Notes under the pieces: model-generated
What the model saw: the letters and a program-made list of their open reading frames with translations, nothing else
Database searches by the model: none
What the model was told of the DNA's origin: nothing
Source of the DNA: Actomonas aquatica
GTDB taxonomy: Bacteria; Verrucomicrobiota; Verrucomicrobiia; Opitutales; Opitutaceae
DNA: 64,000 nucleotides
Assembly (NCBI RefSeq): GCF_019679435.2
Contig: NZ_CP139781.1
Span: 2,790,001 to 2,854,000 of the forward strand
Direction of reading: 5' to 3'
Shown: positions 36,049 to 45,383 of the stretch, piece by piece
Numbering within the stretch: the stretch's first letter is position 1
How the letters are laid out: the number at the start of each line of letters is the position of its first letter
Program-made: the position numbers and the translations under genes

Positions 36049-36717
36049 ATGAACATCGCCACTTCCCCCTTCTCCCTCACCAACGCCAACGACGATCGCA
36101 GCCTGGTGGCTCGCTTCCAAGGCGGCGACGAATCCGCTTTCGCCCAGATCGTCCGGACTCACCGTGACCGCATCTACGGTTACGTGCGCAACATGCTCCG
36201 CGACGAGACCGATGCCGAAGAGGTCACGCAGGACACCTTCGTCCGCGCCTACCGCGCCCTCGGTCGTTTCCGCGGCGATGCCTCCCTCACCACCTGGCTG
36301 CACCGCATCGCCACCAACCTCGCCCGCAACCGCTACTGGTATTTCTTCCGCCGCCGTCGTCAGGACACCATCTCCCTCGATTGGACGGCCCCGGATTCCG
36401 ACCAGAGCCCGATCGGCGAAAGTTTCGTCTGCGACGAGCCCGACCCCTGCCAACAGTCCACCAAGGAGGAATTCCTCGGCGCCGTCCGCGAGAGTCTCGC
36501 CGAGATCGATCCCATCCTCCGCGAGCCGCTCGAGATGCGCGCCGGCAAGGGCATGAGCTACGCCGAAATCGCCAAGCTCACCGGCGTGCCCACCGGCACC
36601 GTGAAGAGCCGCATCTCCCGCGCTCGCCGCGACCTCCGCACCCACCTCGCCGAGCGCATGCCCGATGTCGAGGACACCGACTCCTTCCGCGAGGTCTTCG
36701 TCGCCGATCGTCGCTGA
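36049..36717 (+). CDS. ECF-type RNA polymerase sigma factor
   Basis: A 222-residue sigma-70 family protein. Region 2 (about 25-95) contains DAEEVTQDTFVRAYRALGRF and the -10-recognition part DASLTTWLHRIATNLARNRY. Region 4 (about 155-210) holds MSYAEIAKLTGVPTGTVKSR, a typical helix-turn-helix. No regions 1.1 or 3 are present, so it is of the extracytoplasmic function type. No anti-sigma gene is adjacent. It is preceded by a paired palindrome and followed within 45 bp by a glycosyltransferase gene, so it may control or be cotranscribed with the next two genes. Confidence 0.94.
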   Translation: MNIATSPFSLTNANDDRSLVARFQGGDESAFAQIVRTHRDRIYGYVRNMLRDETDAEEVTQDTFVRAYRALGRFRGDASLTTWLHRIATNLARNRYWYFFRRRRQDTISLDWTAPDSDQSPIGESFVCDEPDPCQQSTKEEFLGAVRESLAEIDPILREPLEMRAGKGMSYAEIAKLTGVPTGTVKSRISRARRDLRTHLAERMPDVEDTDSFREVFVADRR

Positions 36718-36761
36718 TTCGCCGGCCCCTCCGCCTCCCCTCCCTCCCCTCTTCCCACACC

Positions 36762-38078
36762 ATGAACATCGGACTCTTCACCAACACCTTTTTGCCGCAT
36801 GTCGGAGGCGTCGCTCGCTCGACGCAGACCTTGCTCGAGGATCTGCGCCGTCTCCGTCACCGCGTGCTGGTGGTGGCACCGGAGTTCGCCGAGGGCACTG
36901 CCCCGCGTCGCATCGAGCGTTCCGTCGAGCGCGTGCCGGCCGTCAGTAATTTCAACGGCAGTGATTTCTCCGTGCGCCTGCCCCTCGGAGCCGCGCTCAA
37001 CAAACGCCTCAACCACTTCGAGCTGGATCTCATCCACGCGCACCACCCTTTCCTGCTCGGCGATACTGCCCTGCGCGTGGCCGCCGAACGGGGCGTGCCC
37101 GTCGTCTTCACTCACCACACGCTCTACGAGCAATACACCCACTACGTGCCCTTCGACTCACCCGCGCTGCGCGACTACGTGATCGAACTCTCCACCCGCT
37201 TCGCCAACTGCTGTGAAGGCGTGATCGCGCCCAGCGAAAGCGTCGCCGACCTCATTCGCTCCCGCGGTGTCACGACGCCCATTCGCGTCATCCCCACCGG
37301 CATCGACACCGCCAAACTTTCCTCCGGCCGCCGCGACCGCTGGCGCAAGAAACTCAAACTGCAGGACGACGATATCCTCTTCGGCCACGTCGGTCGCCTC
37401 GCCCCCGAAAAGAATCTCGAATTTATGGCCGAGGGCCTCGCCCGTTGCCTCAGCCGCAACGACAACGCCTACGCCATCATCGTCGGCGACGGCCCGTCCC
37501 GTCCTGACATGGAACGCATCTTCGGCGAACGCCGTGTGCTGCATCGCGTCCACTTCGCCGGCCAGCAAACCGGCCGCGCCCTCCACGACGCCTACGCCGC
37601 CATGGATGCGTTTGCCTTCGCCTCTCACAGCGAAACTCAGGGCATGGTCGTCGCCGAAGCCATGGCCGCCGCCAACCCCGTGATCGCGCTCGACGCCTCC
37701 GGCGTGCGTGAAGTCGTCACCAACAACCGCAACGGTCGCCTGCTCAAAGCCGATGCCTCCACCGAGGCCTACGCCCGCGCCCTCACCCAGCTCGTGCGCA
37801 ACCACGAGGCCCGCCAGCGCTGGACCGCCGAAGCCACCGTCACCGCCGCCCGCTTCGACCGCCAGCATACCGCCGCCGAAGTCGTCGACTACTATCAACA
37901 GCTGATCGAGCAACGCCGCGGTTCGCCCTCCTCCGAGCACCCCGACATCTGGGACCGCCTCCTCGACCGTATCGCCGTCGAGACGCGGCTCCTCGGCGAC
38001 AAGTTGGGCGCCGCCATCAACACCGTCACCTCTCGCCTGAGCCACCATCCGTCCGAGCCGATGGCCGAGGCCTCCTGA
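36762..38078 (+). CDS. glycosyltransferase family 4 (diacylglycerol glucosyltransferase-like)
   Basis: A 438-residue GT-B enzyme. The N-terminal domain starts MNIGLFTNTFLPHVGGVARS and includes HAHHPFLLG and FTHHTLYEQYTHY, similar to enzymes that make glucosyl- or mannosyl-lipids. The C-terminal nucleotide-sugar domain carries the EX7E motif, E291 and E299, in SETQGMVVAEAM. Family members transfer a sugar from a nucleotide donor to a lipid or glycan at the inner membrane face. The ATG at 36762 starts exactly at the first strand. The next gene starts 32 bp after the stop, so an operon is likely. Confidence 0.92.
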   Translation: MNIGLFTNTFLPHVGGVARSTQTLLEDLRRLRHRVLVVAPEFAEGTAPRRIERSVERVPAVSNFNGSDFSVRLPLGAALNKRLNHFELDLIHAHHPFLLGDTALRVAAERGVPVVFTHHTLYEQYTHYVPFDSPALRDYVIELSTRFANCCEGVIAPSESVADLIRSRGVTTPIRVIPTGIDTAKLSSGRRDRWRKKLKLQDDDILFGHVGRLAPEKNLEFMAEGLARCLSRNDNAYAIIVGDGPSRPDMERIFGERRVLHRVHFAGQQTGRALHDAYAAMDAFAFASHSETQGMVVAEAMAAANPVIALDASGVREVVTNNRNGRLLKADASTEAYARALTQLVRNHEARQRWTAEATVTAARFDRQHTAAEVVDYYQQLIEQRRGSPSSEHPDIWDRLLDRIAVETRLLGDKLGAAINTVTSRLSHHPSEPMAEAS

Positions 38079-38110
38079 TCCGAATCCATCGGTTCGTCCC
38101 GCCTGCCACC

Positions 38111-40627
38111 ATGCTCGCCCGCCTCAACACCTACCTCCGCTACCTCCGCCGCAAGTTCAGTCGCGCCGACTGGTTTGCACGTCGCACCGGTCTCAAGTCC
38201 ACCACCGGCAGCGATCAACCCGGTCTGTTGCTCATCCAGATCGACGGTCTCTCCCGCCACGAACTCGAACGCGGCCTCGCCCAGAAAAAACTCCCCGGCC
38301 TGGCCCGTTTGCTCAAACGCCGTGGCTACAAGCTGCACGACTTTTATCCAGGCCTCCCCTCCAGCACGCCCGCCGTGCAGGGTGAGTTGCACTACGGCCA
38401 ACCCGCCGCCGTGCCGACCTTCAGCTTCCTCGACGACCGCGTCGATGCCATCGAGAAGATGATGCAACCCGGCCCGGCCAAACGCATCGAGGCCGACCTC
38501 GCCGCCCAGGCCGAGGGTCTGCTCAAAGGCGGCAGCTCTTGGTCCAACATCTACACCGGCGGCGCGAGCCAGGAAGAGAGCCACTTTTGTGGCGCCAGCA
38601 TCGGACTCGGCGACCTCTGGCGCACCGGCAAGCTGCGCAACATTCTCCTCTTCGCCTTTCTTCACTTTGGCTCCTTTCTGCGCCTCGTCGCCCTGTTGCC
38701 GGTGGAGATCGTGCTCGCCGTCGTGGACGCGATCCGCGGCGTCATCGCCGGCCGCCAACCGCTCGCCCGCGAGCTCGTTTTTGTCTTCGCCCGCGTCCTC
38801 GTCTGCGTCGGCCTGCGCGAACTCATCACCCTCGGTGCCAAGGTCGATATCGCCCGCGGCCTGCCCATCATCCACGTCAATTTCCTCGGCTACGATGAGC
38901 AGTCCCATCGTCGCGGACCGTCCTCCGCTTTCGCGCACTGGACCCTCAAGGGCATCGACCGCGCCATCACCCAACTGCACCGCGCCGCCCGCCGCGCCGA
39001 TCAACGCGACTACGAAGTCTGGATCTTTTCCGATCACGGCCAGACCCGCGCCACCCCCTTCCGCAAAAAGGTCGACGGCGGTCTCGATGCCCTCGTGCGC
39101 AAACACCTTCGCCGTCACGGCATCGAGCCCGACGCGGACGCCAACGCCTCCGTTCCCCGCGCCGACGCCAATCAGGGCCACACCAGTGCCGCCTTCCTCT
39201 TCCGCGGCCCTCGGGCCGAACGCCGCCTCGCTCGCGACACCGAACGATCCCGACTCTCGGTCTTCGAAAAGAAGGTCTTCGCCTTGGCCGCCATGGGACC
39301 GGTCGGCCACCTATACCTCGCGCAAACCCTGCCACCCGACCACCTGCGCCGCTTCGCCGCCGATCTCGTCGCCGATGGGCTGCCCGGCATTCTCGTGCCC
39401 CATGACGACGGCGAATCCGTCACCTGGCTCACGGCCCGGGGGGAATATCAGCTTCCGCGCGACGCCGATGTGCTGCCGCACGCCAAAGCCCTGCGTCCGG
39501 TCGTCGCCCGCGACCTTGCCGCGCTCGCCCACCATCGTTTCGGCGGCCAACTCGTCGCGCTCGGTTGGACACCCCACGGCGAGTCCTACACCTTTGCCGA
39601 CGAAAACGGCTCCCATGCCGGCGCGTCGCTCGATGAAACCGGCGCCTTCCTCCTGCTGCCGCACCACGTGCGGCCGACGGTCAAAGATCGTCCCATGCGT
39701 CCGCGCGAATTGCGCGCCATGGCCCTCACGCACCTCGGTCGCCTCTCCCCCGACGACGGCGGATCCCGCCCACCGTTCGCGCGCCGGACGCACGACGCGG
39801 CCGAGCCTGCCGCGCCTGCCGAGCCAGTCGAGGAGAAACCCGCCCTGCGTATCGCCACCCTGAATACGCACTCCTGCATCGGCATGGACGGACGCTGTTC
39901 GCCCAACCGCATCGCCCGGCTGATCGAAACCCTCGATGCCGATGTGATTGCGCTGCAGGAACTCGACGTCGGCCAATCCCGCTCTCGCGGCGAGGACCAG
40001 TTGCGCGAACTGTCCATTCGCACCGGCCTGCAATCGGCCTGGTGTCGCTGCCTCGATCTGGGGGACGGCGCCGCCTATGGCCACGGGTTGCTGAGCCGCT
40101 ATCCGATCCTTTCCGCCCACACCATTCGTCTGCCTCATCGAGGCAGCCTCGAGCAGCGGGCTGCGCTGCACTCCATCATCGATTTCCACGGCTCCCCGGT
40201 GCACGTGCTCAGCACCCATTTCGGCCTCACTCGCTGGGAACGCATCACCCAGGCGCATGCGCTGCTCGGCGACGAGGGACTCGGTCAGGTGCCCGCCACC
40301 GAACCCGTGGTGCTTTGTGGCGACCTCAATACCGCCGGCGGCTCCCCCTCCTACCGCGCCTTGGCTCGACGTCTACGCAACGTGCAGGCTCATTGCCCGC
40401 GCCACGTCGGTCGGCCGACCTTCCCGTCCGTGCTGCCGGTGCGCCAACTGGACCACATCTTTGTCTCACGCCATTTCGCCATCGCCAGCGTCTCCATCCC
40501 CCGCAACGAGCTCGCCGCCACCGCCACCGATCACCTGCCGCTCGTGGCCGAGCTGAAACTCAAAACGCCGCCACCTTCGTCGCCGGATTCGCCAACCGTC
40601 GCGGCATTCGCGACCGCCGCCGTTTGA
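38111..40627 (+). CDS. fusion of alkaline phosphatase-superfamily domain and endonuclease/exonuclease/phosphatase (EEP) domain
   Basis: An 838-residue two-domain hydrolase. The N-terminal alkaline-phosphatase-like domain (about 35-560) has metal and catalytic residues in place: D45 in QIDGLS, likely nucleophile T86 in SSTPAVQ, D262 and H266 in YDEQSH, D308-H309 in SDHG, and H357. A hydrophobic stretch (about 178-235) would anchor it to the membrane. The C-terminal EEP domain (about 578-815) keeps N585, E617, D738 and N740 in GDLN, and the final D807-H808. EEP domains cleave phosphodiester or phosphomonoester bonds in nucleic acids, sphingomyelin or inositides. With a lipid-type GT4 next to it, phospholipid breakdown is the most attractive substrate hypothesis. 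Confidence 0.9.
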   Translation: MLARLNTYLRYLRRKFSRADWFARRTGLKSTTGSDQPGLLLIQIDGLSRHELERGLAQKKLPGLARLLKRRGYKLHDFYPGLPSSTPAVQGELHYGQPAAVPTFSFLDDRVDAIEKMMQPGPAKRIEADLAAQAEGLLKGGSSWSNIYTGGASQEESHFCGASIGLGDLWRTGKLRNILLFAFLHFGSFLRLVALLPVEIVLAVVDAIRGVIAGRQPLARELVFVFARVLVCVGLRELITLGAKVDIARGLPIIHVNFLGYDEQSHRRGPSSAFAHWTLKGIDRAITQLHRAARRADQRDYEVWIFSDHGQTRATPFRKKVDGGLDALVRKHLRRHGIEPDADANASVPRADANQGHTSAAFLFRGPRAERRLARDTERSRLSVFEKKVFALAAMGPVGHLYLAQTLPPDHLRRFAADLVADGLPGILVPHDDGESVTWLTARGEYQLPRDADVLPHAKALRPVVARDLAALAHHRFGGQLVALGWTPHGESYTFADENGSHAGASLDETGAFLLLPHHVRPTVKDRPMRPRELRAMALTHLGRLSPDDGGSRPPFARRTHDAAEPAAPAEPVEEKPALRIATLNTHSCIGMDGRCSPNRIARLIETLDADVIALQELDVGQSRSRGEDQLRELSIRTGLQSAWCRCLDLGDGAAYGHGLLSRYPILSAHTIRLPHRGSLEQRAALHSIIDFHGSPVHVLSTHFGLTRWERITQAHALLGDEGLGQVPATEPVVLCGDLNTAGGSPSYRALARRLRNVQAHCPRHVGRPTFPSVLPVRQLDHIFVSRHFAIASVSIPRNELAATATDHLPLVAELKLKTPPPSSPDSPTVAAFATAAV

Positions 40628-40741
40628 AACCGTCCCTCCGTGCTCCTCTCGCCCCGCGGGTAATGCAAACGTCGGCCATCTAGCCAACTTCCCCCCATTT
40701 GGTTGGACCCGATCGTGTCTCGCTCTTTCCGTCTACCGCGC

Positions 40742-42916
40742 ATGACAGCGTTACAGAAGCTCACCACCAATCTCGCGACATGGCACCGGGGCTTTCTCTA
40801 CGCCGCCAGCGGGCTGCTCATCGTCGCCCTCACCGTCGGCCTCTACACCGGCTATTCCACCAAAATCCGCATGGCGGCGGTCGCGCATACCCACGACGTC
40901 ATTTCGCACATCCATGAAACCGTCGCGTTGCTGCGCAACGCTGAGAGTGAACAACGCGGTTTCCTCATCACGGGCAGCACGGGCTACGAAGATGCGGCCG
41001 AAGAATACGCCAGCGAACTGACCGAAACGCTCGACGAATTGGAGGCGCTCATCGTCGACAATGAAAGCCAGCGCGAACGCGCCGCCGAACTGCGCGAAAA
41101 CATCTACGCCCGCCTGACCGAGCTGCGTAATACCGCCATGGTAAACCGCAACGCCACCTTGGCACGGCTGCGCCAGGAAATCGGCGACGAATCCGAACTG
41201 CGCCTCATGGCCGAAGTCCGCCGCTTGCACGGGGAAATGATTGCCGAGGAAGAAACCCTGCTCGAACAGCGCGAGGCCGCCATGGACAGTGAAGTCCGCT
41301 TTGCCGCCTGGACCATCGCCATCTCCGGCGGTCTCGCCCTCCTGCTTGGGCTCCAGGCTTTCTTCATCATGGGCCGCGCTCTCACCTCCCTCAACCGCGA
41401 GGCCCACCTGCTGCGCGCCAAGGAAAAGGCCGAGAACGCCGACCGCGAAAAGAGCGAGTTCCTCGCCAACATGAGCCACGAGATCCGCACCCCGATGAAC
41501 TCCGTGCTCGGCTTCGCCGAACTGCTCTCCGGCATCGCCTCCACCCCCAAGCAGCGCCAATACATTGACGCCATCAATTCCAGCGGGCGCGCCATGCTGT
41601 CGCTCATCAACGACATCCTCGACCTGTCCAAAATCGAGGCCGGCAAACTCGAGCTGCACTACCAGCCTGTATCCATTATCCGATTACTGCGCGAAATTCG
41701 CGAGGTCTTCGCCCCCCAGGCCGAGGCCCGCGGCCTGGAGCTCAAAATCGAAGCCGATCCCTCGCTCCCGCCCGCCCTCATTTTTGACCAGACGCGCCTG
41801 CGCCAGATCCTGTTCAACGTGGTGGGCAACGCCCTCAAGTTCACCCCCCAGGGTTCCATAACCCTCTCTGCCGGCACCCGCCTGAGCGGCACCGACGAGA
41901 CCCGTGTCACCCTGCTCATCACCGTGACCGATACCGGCATCGGCATCGCCCCGGAACATCAGACCCGCGTTTTTGAACCCTTCCGCCAGGTGGAGGACGG
42001 CCCCGCCAAAGGCCACGGCGGCACCGGCCTGGGCCTCAGCATCACCAAACGCCTCACCGACCTGCTCAACGGCCAGGTGGAACTGGAAAGTGTGCCCGGC
42101 GAAGGCACCACTTTCCGCTTCGGCTTCCCCCACGTGGAAATCTCCTCCGCCACCGTCGACCCCAACCCGACGGAAGACGCGCAGACTAATTTTAACCACC
42201 TGCGCCCCAGCGTCATTCTGGTGGCCGACGATGTGCCGCTCAACCTCGAGCTGATCGAGGGCATCTTCGAAGACACCCACCACCGTCTGGTCTTTGCCCG
42301 CAACGGCCACGAAGTCCTCGCCCAGGCGCAAAAGCACCATCCCGACCTCATCCTCCTCGACATTCGTATGCCCGATATGGATGGCCGCGAAGCTTTCGAA
42401 AAACTCCGCGGCATGCCCGATTTCGCCGCCGTCCCGATCGTCAGCGTCACGGCTTCCTCCATGATGGCCGAGGAGCTCAAACTGCGGGAACAGTTCAACG
42501 GTTACATCCGCAAACCCTTCTCCCGCGCCACCCTGTTTCGCGAGGTTGCCCGTTTGCTGCCGCGCCACGAGCAGTCCGCCATCGACGAAGCGGCCGACGA
42601 CGATGCCAGCGATGCCCCGCCCGCCCCGCCGCCGGAGATCGGCCCGGAATGGCCGGCTTTGCTCACCGAACTGCGCCGTCTTGAAGCCGAGGAATGGCCG
42701 GCGCTGAGCCAGACAGCGACCACTCGCGAGACCGCCGCCTTTGCGCAGGACCTGATCGAGCGTGGCGAAGCCGCCAAGTGTGCGACCGTGGTCGACTACG
42801 GCAAAAAACTCTCCGAACAGGTTGAACGCTTCCAGATCTCTGCGGTCGAAAACACCCTGCGTAGTTTTCCACAGCTCGTCAGTGGCGTCGCCAGTTTGAT
42901 GGGCGAGTCCCACTGA
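40742..42916 (+). CDS. CHASE3 membrane sensor histidine kinase with C-terminal receiver
   Basis: A 724-residue hybrid kinase. Two transmembrane helices (about 17-38 and 195-217) flank a CHASE3-type sensor domain (about 40-190). HisKA has H246 in SHEIRTPMNS, followed by the HATPase domain (about 355-475) and a receiver (about 500-620, D540 in LLDIRMPDMDG). The last 80 residues are helical and resemble the tail region of BarA-type proteins but show no clear phosphotransfer histidine. The ligand is unknown. I used the ATG at 40742; a GTG at 40715 and a TTG at 40703 are in frame. The next gene, a receiver-kinase, lies 50 bp downstream. Confidence 0.92.
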   Translation: MTALQKLTTNLATWHRGFLYAASGLLIVALTVGLYTGYSTKIRMAAVAHTHDVISHIHETVALLRNAESEQRGFLITGSTGYEDAAEEYASELTETLDELEALIVDNESQRERAAELRENIYARLTELRNTAMVNRNATLARLRQEIGDESELRLMAEVRRLHGEMIAEEETLLEQREAAMDSEVRFAAWTIAISGGLALLLGLQAFFIMGRALTSLNREAHLLRAKEKAENADREKSEFLANMSHEIRTPMNSVLGFAELLSGIASTPKQRQYIDAINSSGRAMLSLINDILDLSKIEAGKLELHYQPVSIIRLLREIREVFAPQAEARGLELKIEADPSLPPALIFDQTRLRQILFNVVGNALKFTPQGSITLSAGTRLSGTDETRVTLLITVTDTGIGIAPEHQTRVFEPFRQVEDGPAKGHGGTGLGLSITKRLTDLLNGQVELESVPGEGTTFRFGFPHVEISSATVDPNPTEDAQTNFNHLRPSVILVADDVPLNLELIEGIFEDTHHRLVFARNGHEVLAQAQKHHPDLILLDIRMPDMDGREAFEKLRGMPDFAAVPIVSVTASSMMAEELKLREQFNGYIRKPFSRATLFREVARLLPRHEQSAIDEAADDDASDAPPAPPPEIGPEWPALLTELRRLEAEEWPALSQTATTRETAAFAQDLIERGEAAKCATVVDYGKKLSEQVERFQISAVENTLRSFPQLVSGVASLMGESH

Positions 42917-42965
42917 GTTTCCGCTCCTCTCCTTTCCCCGCATATCCATTCGTATTCAGAATACC

Positions 42966-44081
42966 ATGACTCGTGCTCCCTTCCTCAACGCCAGTGGCCG
43001 TGATGGCATCGTGTTGGTGGTCGACGACGTCGAACGCAACCTGCAGATCGTCGGCGAACTGCTCACCCAACAACGCTACGAGGTCATGTTCGCCACCTCC
43101 GGCGAAGCCGCCCTCGAACGCGTGCAGGCCCGCAAACCCGATCTCATCCTGCTGGATGTGATGATGCCCGGCATCGACGGCATCGAGGTGTGCCGGCGCC
43201 TGCAGGCCGACCCGGCCACCCAGGATATCCCCATCATTTTTGTCACCGCCGCCCACGACTCCGAGCTGGCCGTGAAGGGTCTCAACGAAGGTGGCGTCGA
43301 CTACGTCACCAAACCCTTTCACGCCCCCGAGCTGCTCGCGCGCGTCGCCACCCACGTCGACCTCAAACAGGCCCGCGACCTCCGTCGCCAAATCATCGCG
43401 GAAAAGAACGACCTCATGGCCGCGGTCGCGCACGACTTGAAGAACCCCCTGTCCTCCGTGCGCATTGCTGGCCGCACCCTGCTGAAGGGTCTCGAGGGCG
43501 ATCCGCGCAAGGAGTTGGCCGACATCATCGTGGAGTCCTGTGAGGAGTTACTCTCCCTCATCGAGGAGCGCCTCTCCCGCAACGCCCGCGAAGCGGCGAT
43601 CTCGAAACTGAACCTCAGCCCTCTCGACCTGCGCGACACGATCAACACGGTGGTGAAGCAGAACCGCCCGAGTGCCCACGCCAAGGACATCGACCTCGAC
43701 ATGAACTGGCCCGGCGAAACGGAGGTCCGCGTCATGGCCGACTTCCATGCCCTGGCTCAGGTCCTCGACAACCTCGTTTCCAACGCGATCAAGTTTTCCC
43801 CCCCGGGTAAAAAGGTGCGCGTGGAACTCGGCGGCGCCACGCACCCCGGCATGGTGCGCGTCAAAGTGATCGACCAGGGCCCCGGCTGTTCGCAGGAGGA
43901 CCGGGAGAATCTCTTCAAACCTTACCAGCGCCTCAGCGCCGTGCCCACGGCCGGCGAATCCAGCACCGGTCTCGGCCTCAGCATCGCCAAGGACATGGTC
44001 ACCAAAATGGCCGGCCGCATCGACTGTGAAGACACCCCCAACGGCGGCGCCACCTTCTGGTTCGACCTCCCCCAAGCCTAA
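42966..44081 (+). CDS. response regulator-histidine kinase fusion (REC-HisKA-HATPase)
   Basis: A 371-residue cytoplasmic protein. The receiver (about 14-130) has D64 in LLDVMMPGIDG. The kinase part follows, with H156 in AHDLKNPLSS and an ATP-binding domain (about 255-370) with LVSNAIKFSPPG and GLGLSIA. Such reverse hybrids usually receive phosphate from an upstream sensor, here probably the CHASE3 kinase encoded just before. The stop codon lies exactly at the left end of the transposase element, so the insertion may have landed at or just after the end of the gene. Confidence 0.93.
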   Translation: MTRAPFLNASGRDGIVLVVDDVERNLQIVGELLTQQRYEVMFATSGEAALERVQARKPDLILLDVMMPGIDGIEVCRRLQADPATQDIPIIFVTAAHDSELAVKGLNEGGVDYVTKPFHAPELLARVATHVDLKQARDLRRQIIAEKNDLMAAVAHDLKNPLSSVRIAGRTLLKGLEGDPRKELADIIVESCEELLSLIEERLSRNAREAAISKLNLSPLDLRDTINTVVKQNRPSAHAKDIDLDMNWPGETEVRVMADFHALAQVLDNLVSNAIKFSPPGKKVRVELGGATHPGMVRVKVIDQGPGCSQEDRENLFKPYQRLSAVPTAGESSTGLGLSIAKDMVTKMAGRIDCEDTPNGGATFWFDLPQA

Positions 44082-45179
44082 GGGGTCAATCTTATATTCT
44101 TGAATCGCGTCCCCTCGCACGCGATCCCGCCTCGTCGGCTCAGTCCTTCACCTTGGCATCGAGGCGTTGGTAGGTCGCCAGCGCCTCTTCGCGATCGCCC
44201 CGCAGCGCCTCCACCACGTAGCGACTTACGCCACTCTCGTGGCCCATGCCCAGCCGTCGCGCCAGCCATCCGTTGGGCGCCATCTTGCGTTGCTTGAGCA
44301 GGGCCGCGATGCCAACTTTCCAATCGGCGGCCTTGGGTGTGGTCGCGATCTGCGTCTCCTTCTTTCGCAACACGCGCATGCACTTCACCAGCGTGGCTTC
44401 CCACACCTCGGCCCGCGCTTCCTTGGCCTCCTGATAGCTGAGCTCGGCGATCGCTCGCCGGGACTCCGCCTGCCCCGCCACCTGCTGCCGAAACTCCGCC
44501 CCGCCGATTACCCAGCCTTTGCTCATCTTCTCAAAGAGCATGTCTTTGCGCGCCGGTTCGTCGGTCTGCAACCAACGCAGGTAGTCGAGATAGGAGCGAC
44601 GGTCCGCCGGCCGATCCCGCAGGTTACCCGCCCCGCGCAACGCGACATCCACACGCAGCGCGGCAGGTCGATTGCGCGGCTGATCGAGATACCACAGACT
44701 GGACCACCGGTATTCCGCCAGCCGTGCCGCAGTGCACAATCCCGCCCGGAGCGGATTCAGATGAATGTAGTGACACAGCCAACTCAGGTGGTCCTCGTCT
44801 TCCACCGCCAAGCTCTTGAAGCGCCCCTGAAACAGGTGACCCGACTCTTTCCGAAAGCGGTTGAACCGAGCCGCAAACACACTCTGCAGCCACCGCATGC
44901 CTTCGCTCAGATTTCCATCCGGCGTTTCCAGCGCCAGGTGGTAGTGGTTGCTCATGATGCAGTAGGCGTGCAACACCCAGCCGGCTCGTTCGCAGGCCTC
45001 GAAGAGCGTGCGCTCGAAGGCTTCCTTGGCGCCTTCGGTCTCGAAGATCCATTCCTTGTAGTTGCCGCGGTTGAGGACGTGGTAAAGGCCGCCGGCCTGA
45101 TCGATACGCAAGGGTCTGGGCATGGCGATGAGTGAGGCGAAAGCACGATCTGACCGCAAGGATATAGGATTGACCCCTT
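44080..45179. mobile_element. REP-associated transposase element with 23-bp terminal inverted repeats
   Basis: The left end (44080-44102, starts AAGGGGTCAATC) and right end (45157-45179, ends GATTGACCCCTT) are inverted copies that differ at two of 23 positions. They enclose one HUH transposase gene. The layout fits a RAYT-type single-gene element. The left end coincides with the TAA stop of the preceding kinase gene. Confidence 0.82.
44140..45123 (-). CDS. REP-associated tyrosine transposase (Y1_Tnp, HUH)
   Basis: A 327-residue transposase. It begins MPRPLRIDQAGGLYHVLNRG, the canonical RAYT N-terminus. The HUH metal motif is H60-Y-H62 in IMSNHYHLAL and the nucleophilic tyrosine is Y119 in LCHYIHLNPLRAG. 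After the catalytic domain (about 1-150) comes a C-terminal helical part (about 190-327) that may bind DNA. Y1 enzymes nick and join single-stranded DNA at hairpins. The gene is complete and probably active or recently so. An upstream in-frame start at 45159 would lie inside the right terminal repeat and was rejected. Confidence 0.94.
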   Translation of the reverse strand: MPRPLRIDQAGGLYHVLNRGNYKEWIFETEGAKEAFERTLFEACERAGWVLHAYCIMSNHYHLALETPDGNLSEGMRWLQSVFAARFNRFRKESGHLFQGRFKSLAVEDEDHLSWLCHYIHLNPLRAGLCTAARLAEYRWSSLWYLDQPRNRPAALRVDVALRGAGNLRDRPADRRSYLDYLRWLQTDEPARKDMLFEKMSKGWVIGGAEFRQQVAGQAESRRAIAELSYQEAKEARAEVWEATLVKCMRVLRKKETQIATTPKAADWKVGIAALLKQRKMAPNGWLARRLGMGHESGVSRYVVEALRGDREEALATYQRLDAKVKD

Positions 45180-45192
45180 TGGCTTGGGGACG

Positions 45193-45238
45193 CTGCAGAT
45201 CGCAAGATCGGGCGGTTTGGCTCCATTGCAGTGTGCAT
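45193..45238 (+). promoter_or_regulatory. TGCA-N3-YGCA site pair upstream of DUF1328 gene
   Basis: CTGCAGATCGCAA (45193-45205, C form) and TTGCAGTGTGCAT (45226-45238, T form), centres 33 bp apart. The pair lies just outside the right end of the transposase element and ends about 145 bp before the DUF1328 start. Confidence 0.6.
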
Positions 45239-45383
45239 CATTGGCCTGGAGGAGAAAATTCTCATAATTCCGCTTGGCACTGATTTTAAGCATCTTACGA
45301 GACACACCGGAGGGGTTGGCATGGGCTAAGTTACTGGAGGTGGCATCACTTCAGTCACCAACCATCAAACGGAGTAAATTAAC

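Noticed and set aside
40661-40675. ATGCAAACG sequence before the CHASE3 kinase as a motif copy
   Set aside because: Only the left half matches and there is no partner site.
45283-45301. TGGCAC-like sequence before the DUF1328 gene as a sigma-54 promoter
   Set aside because: The GG and GC elements are two bases too far apart for a -24/-12 promoter.
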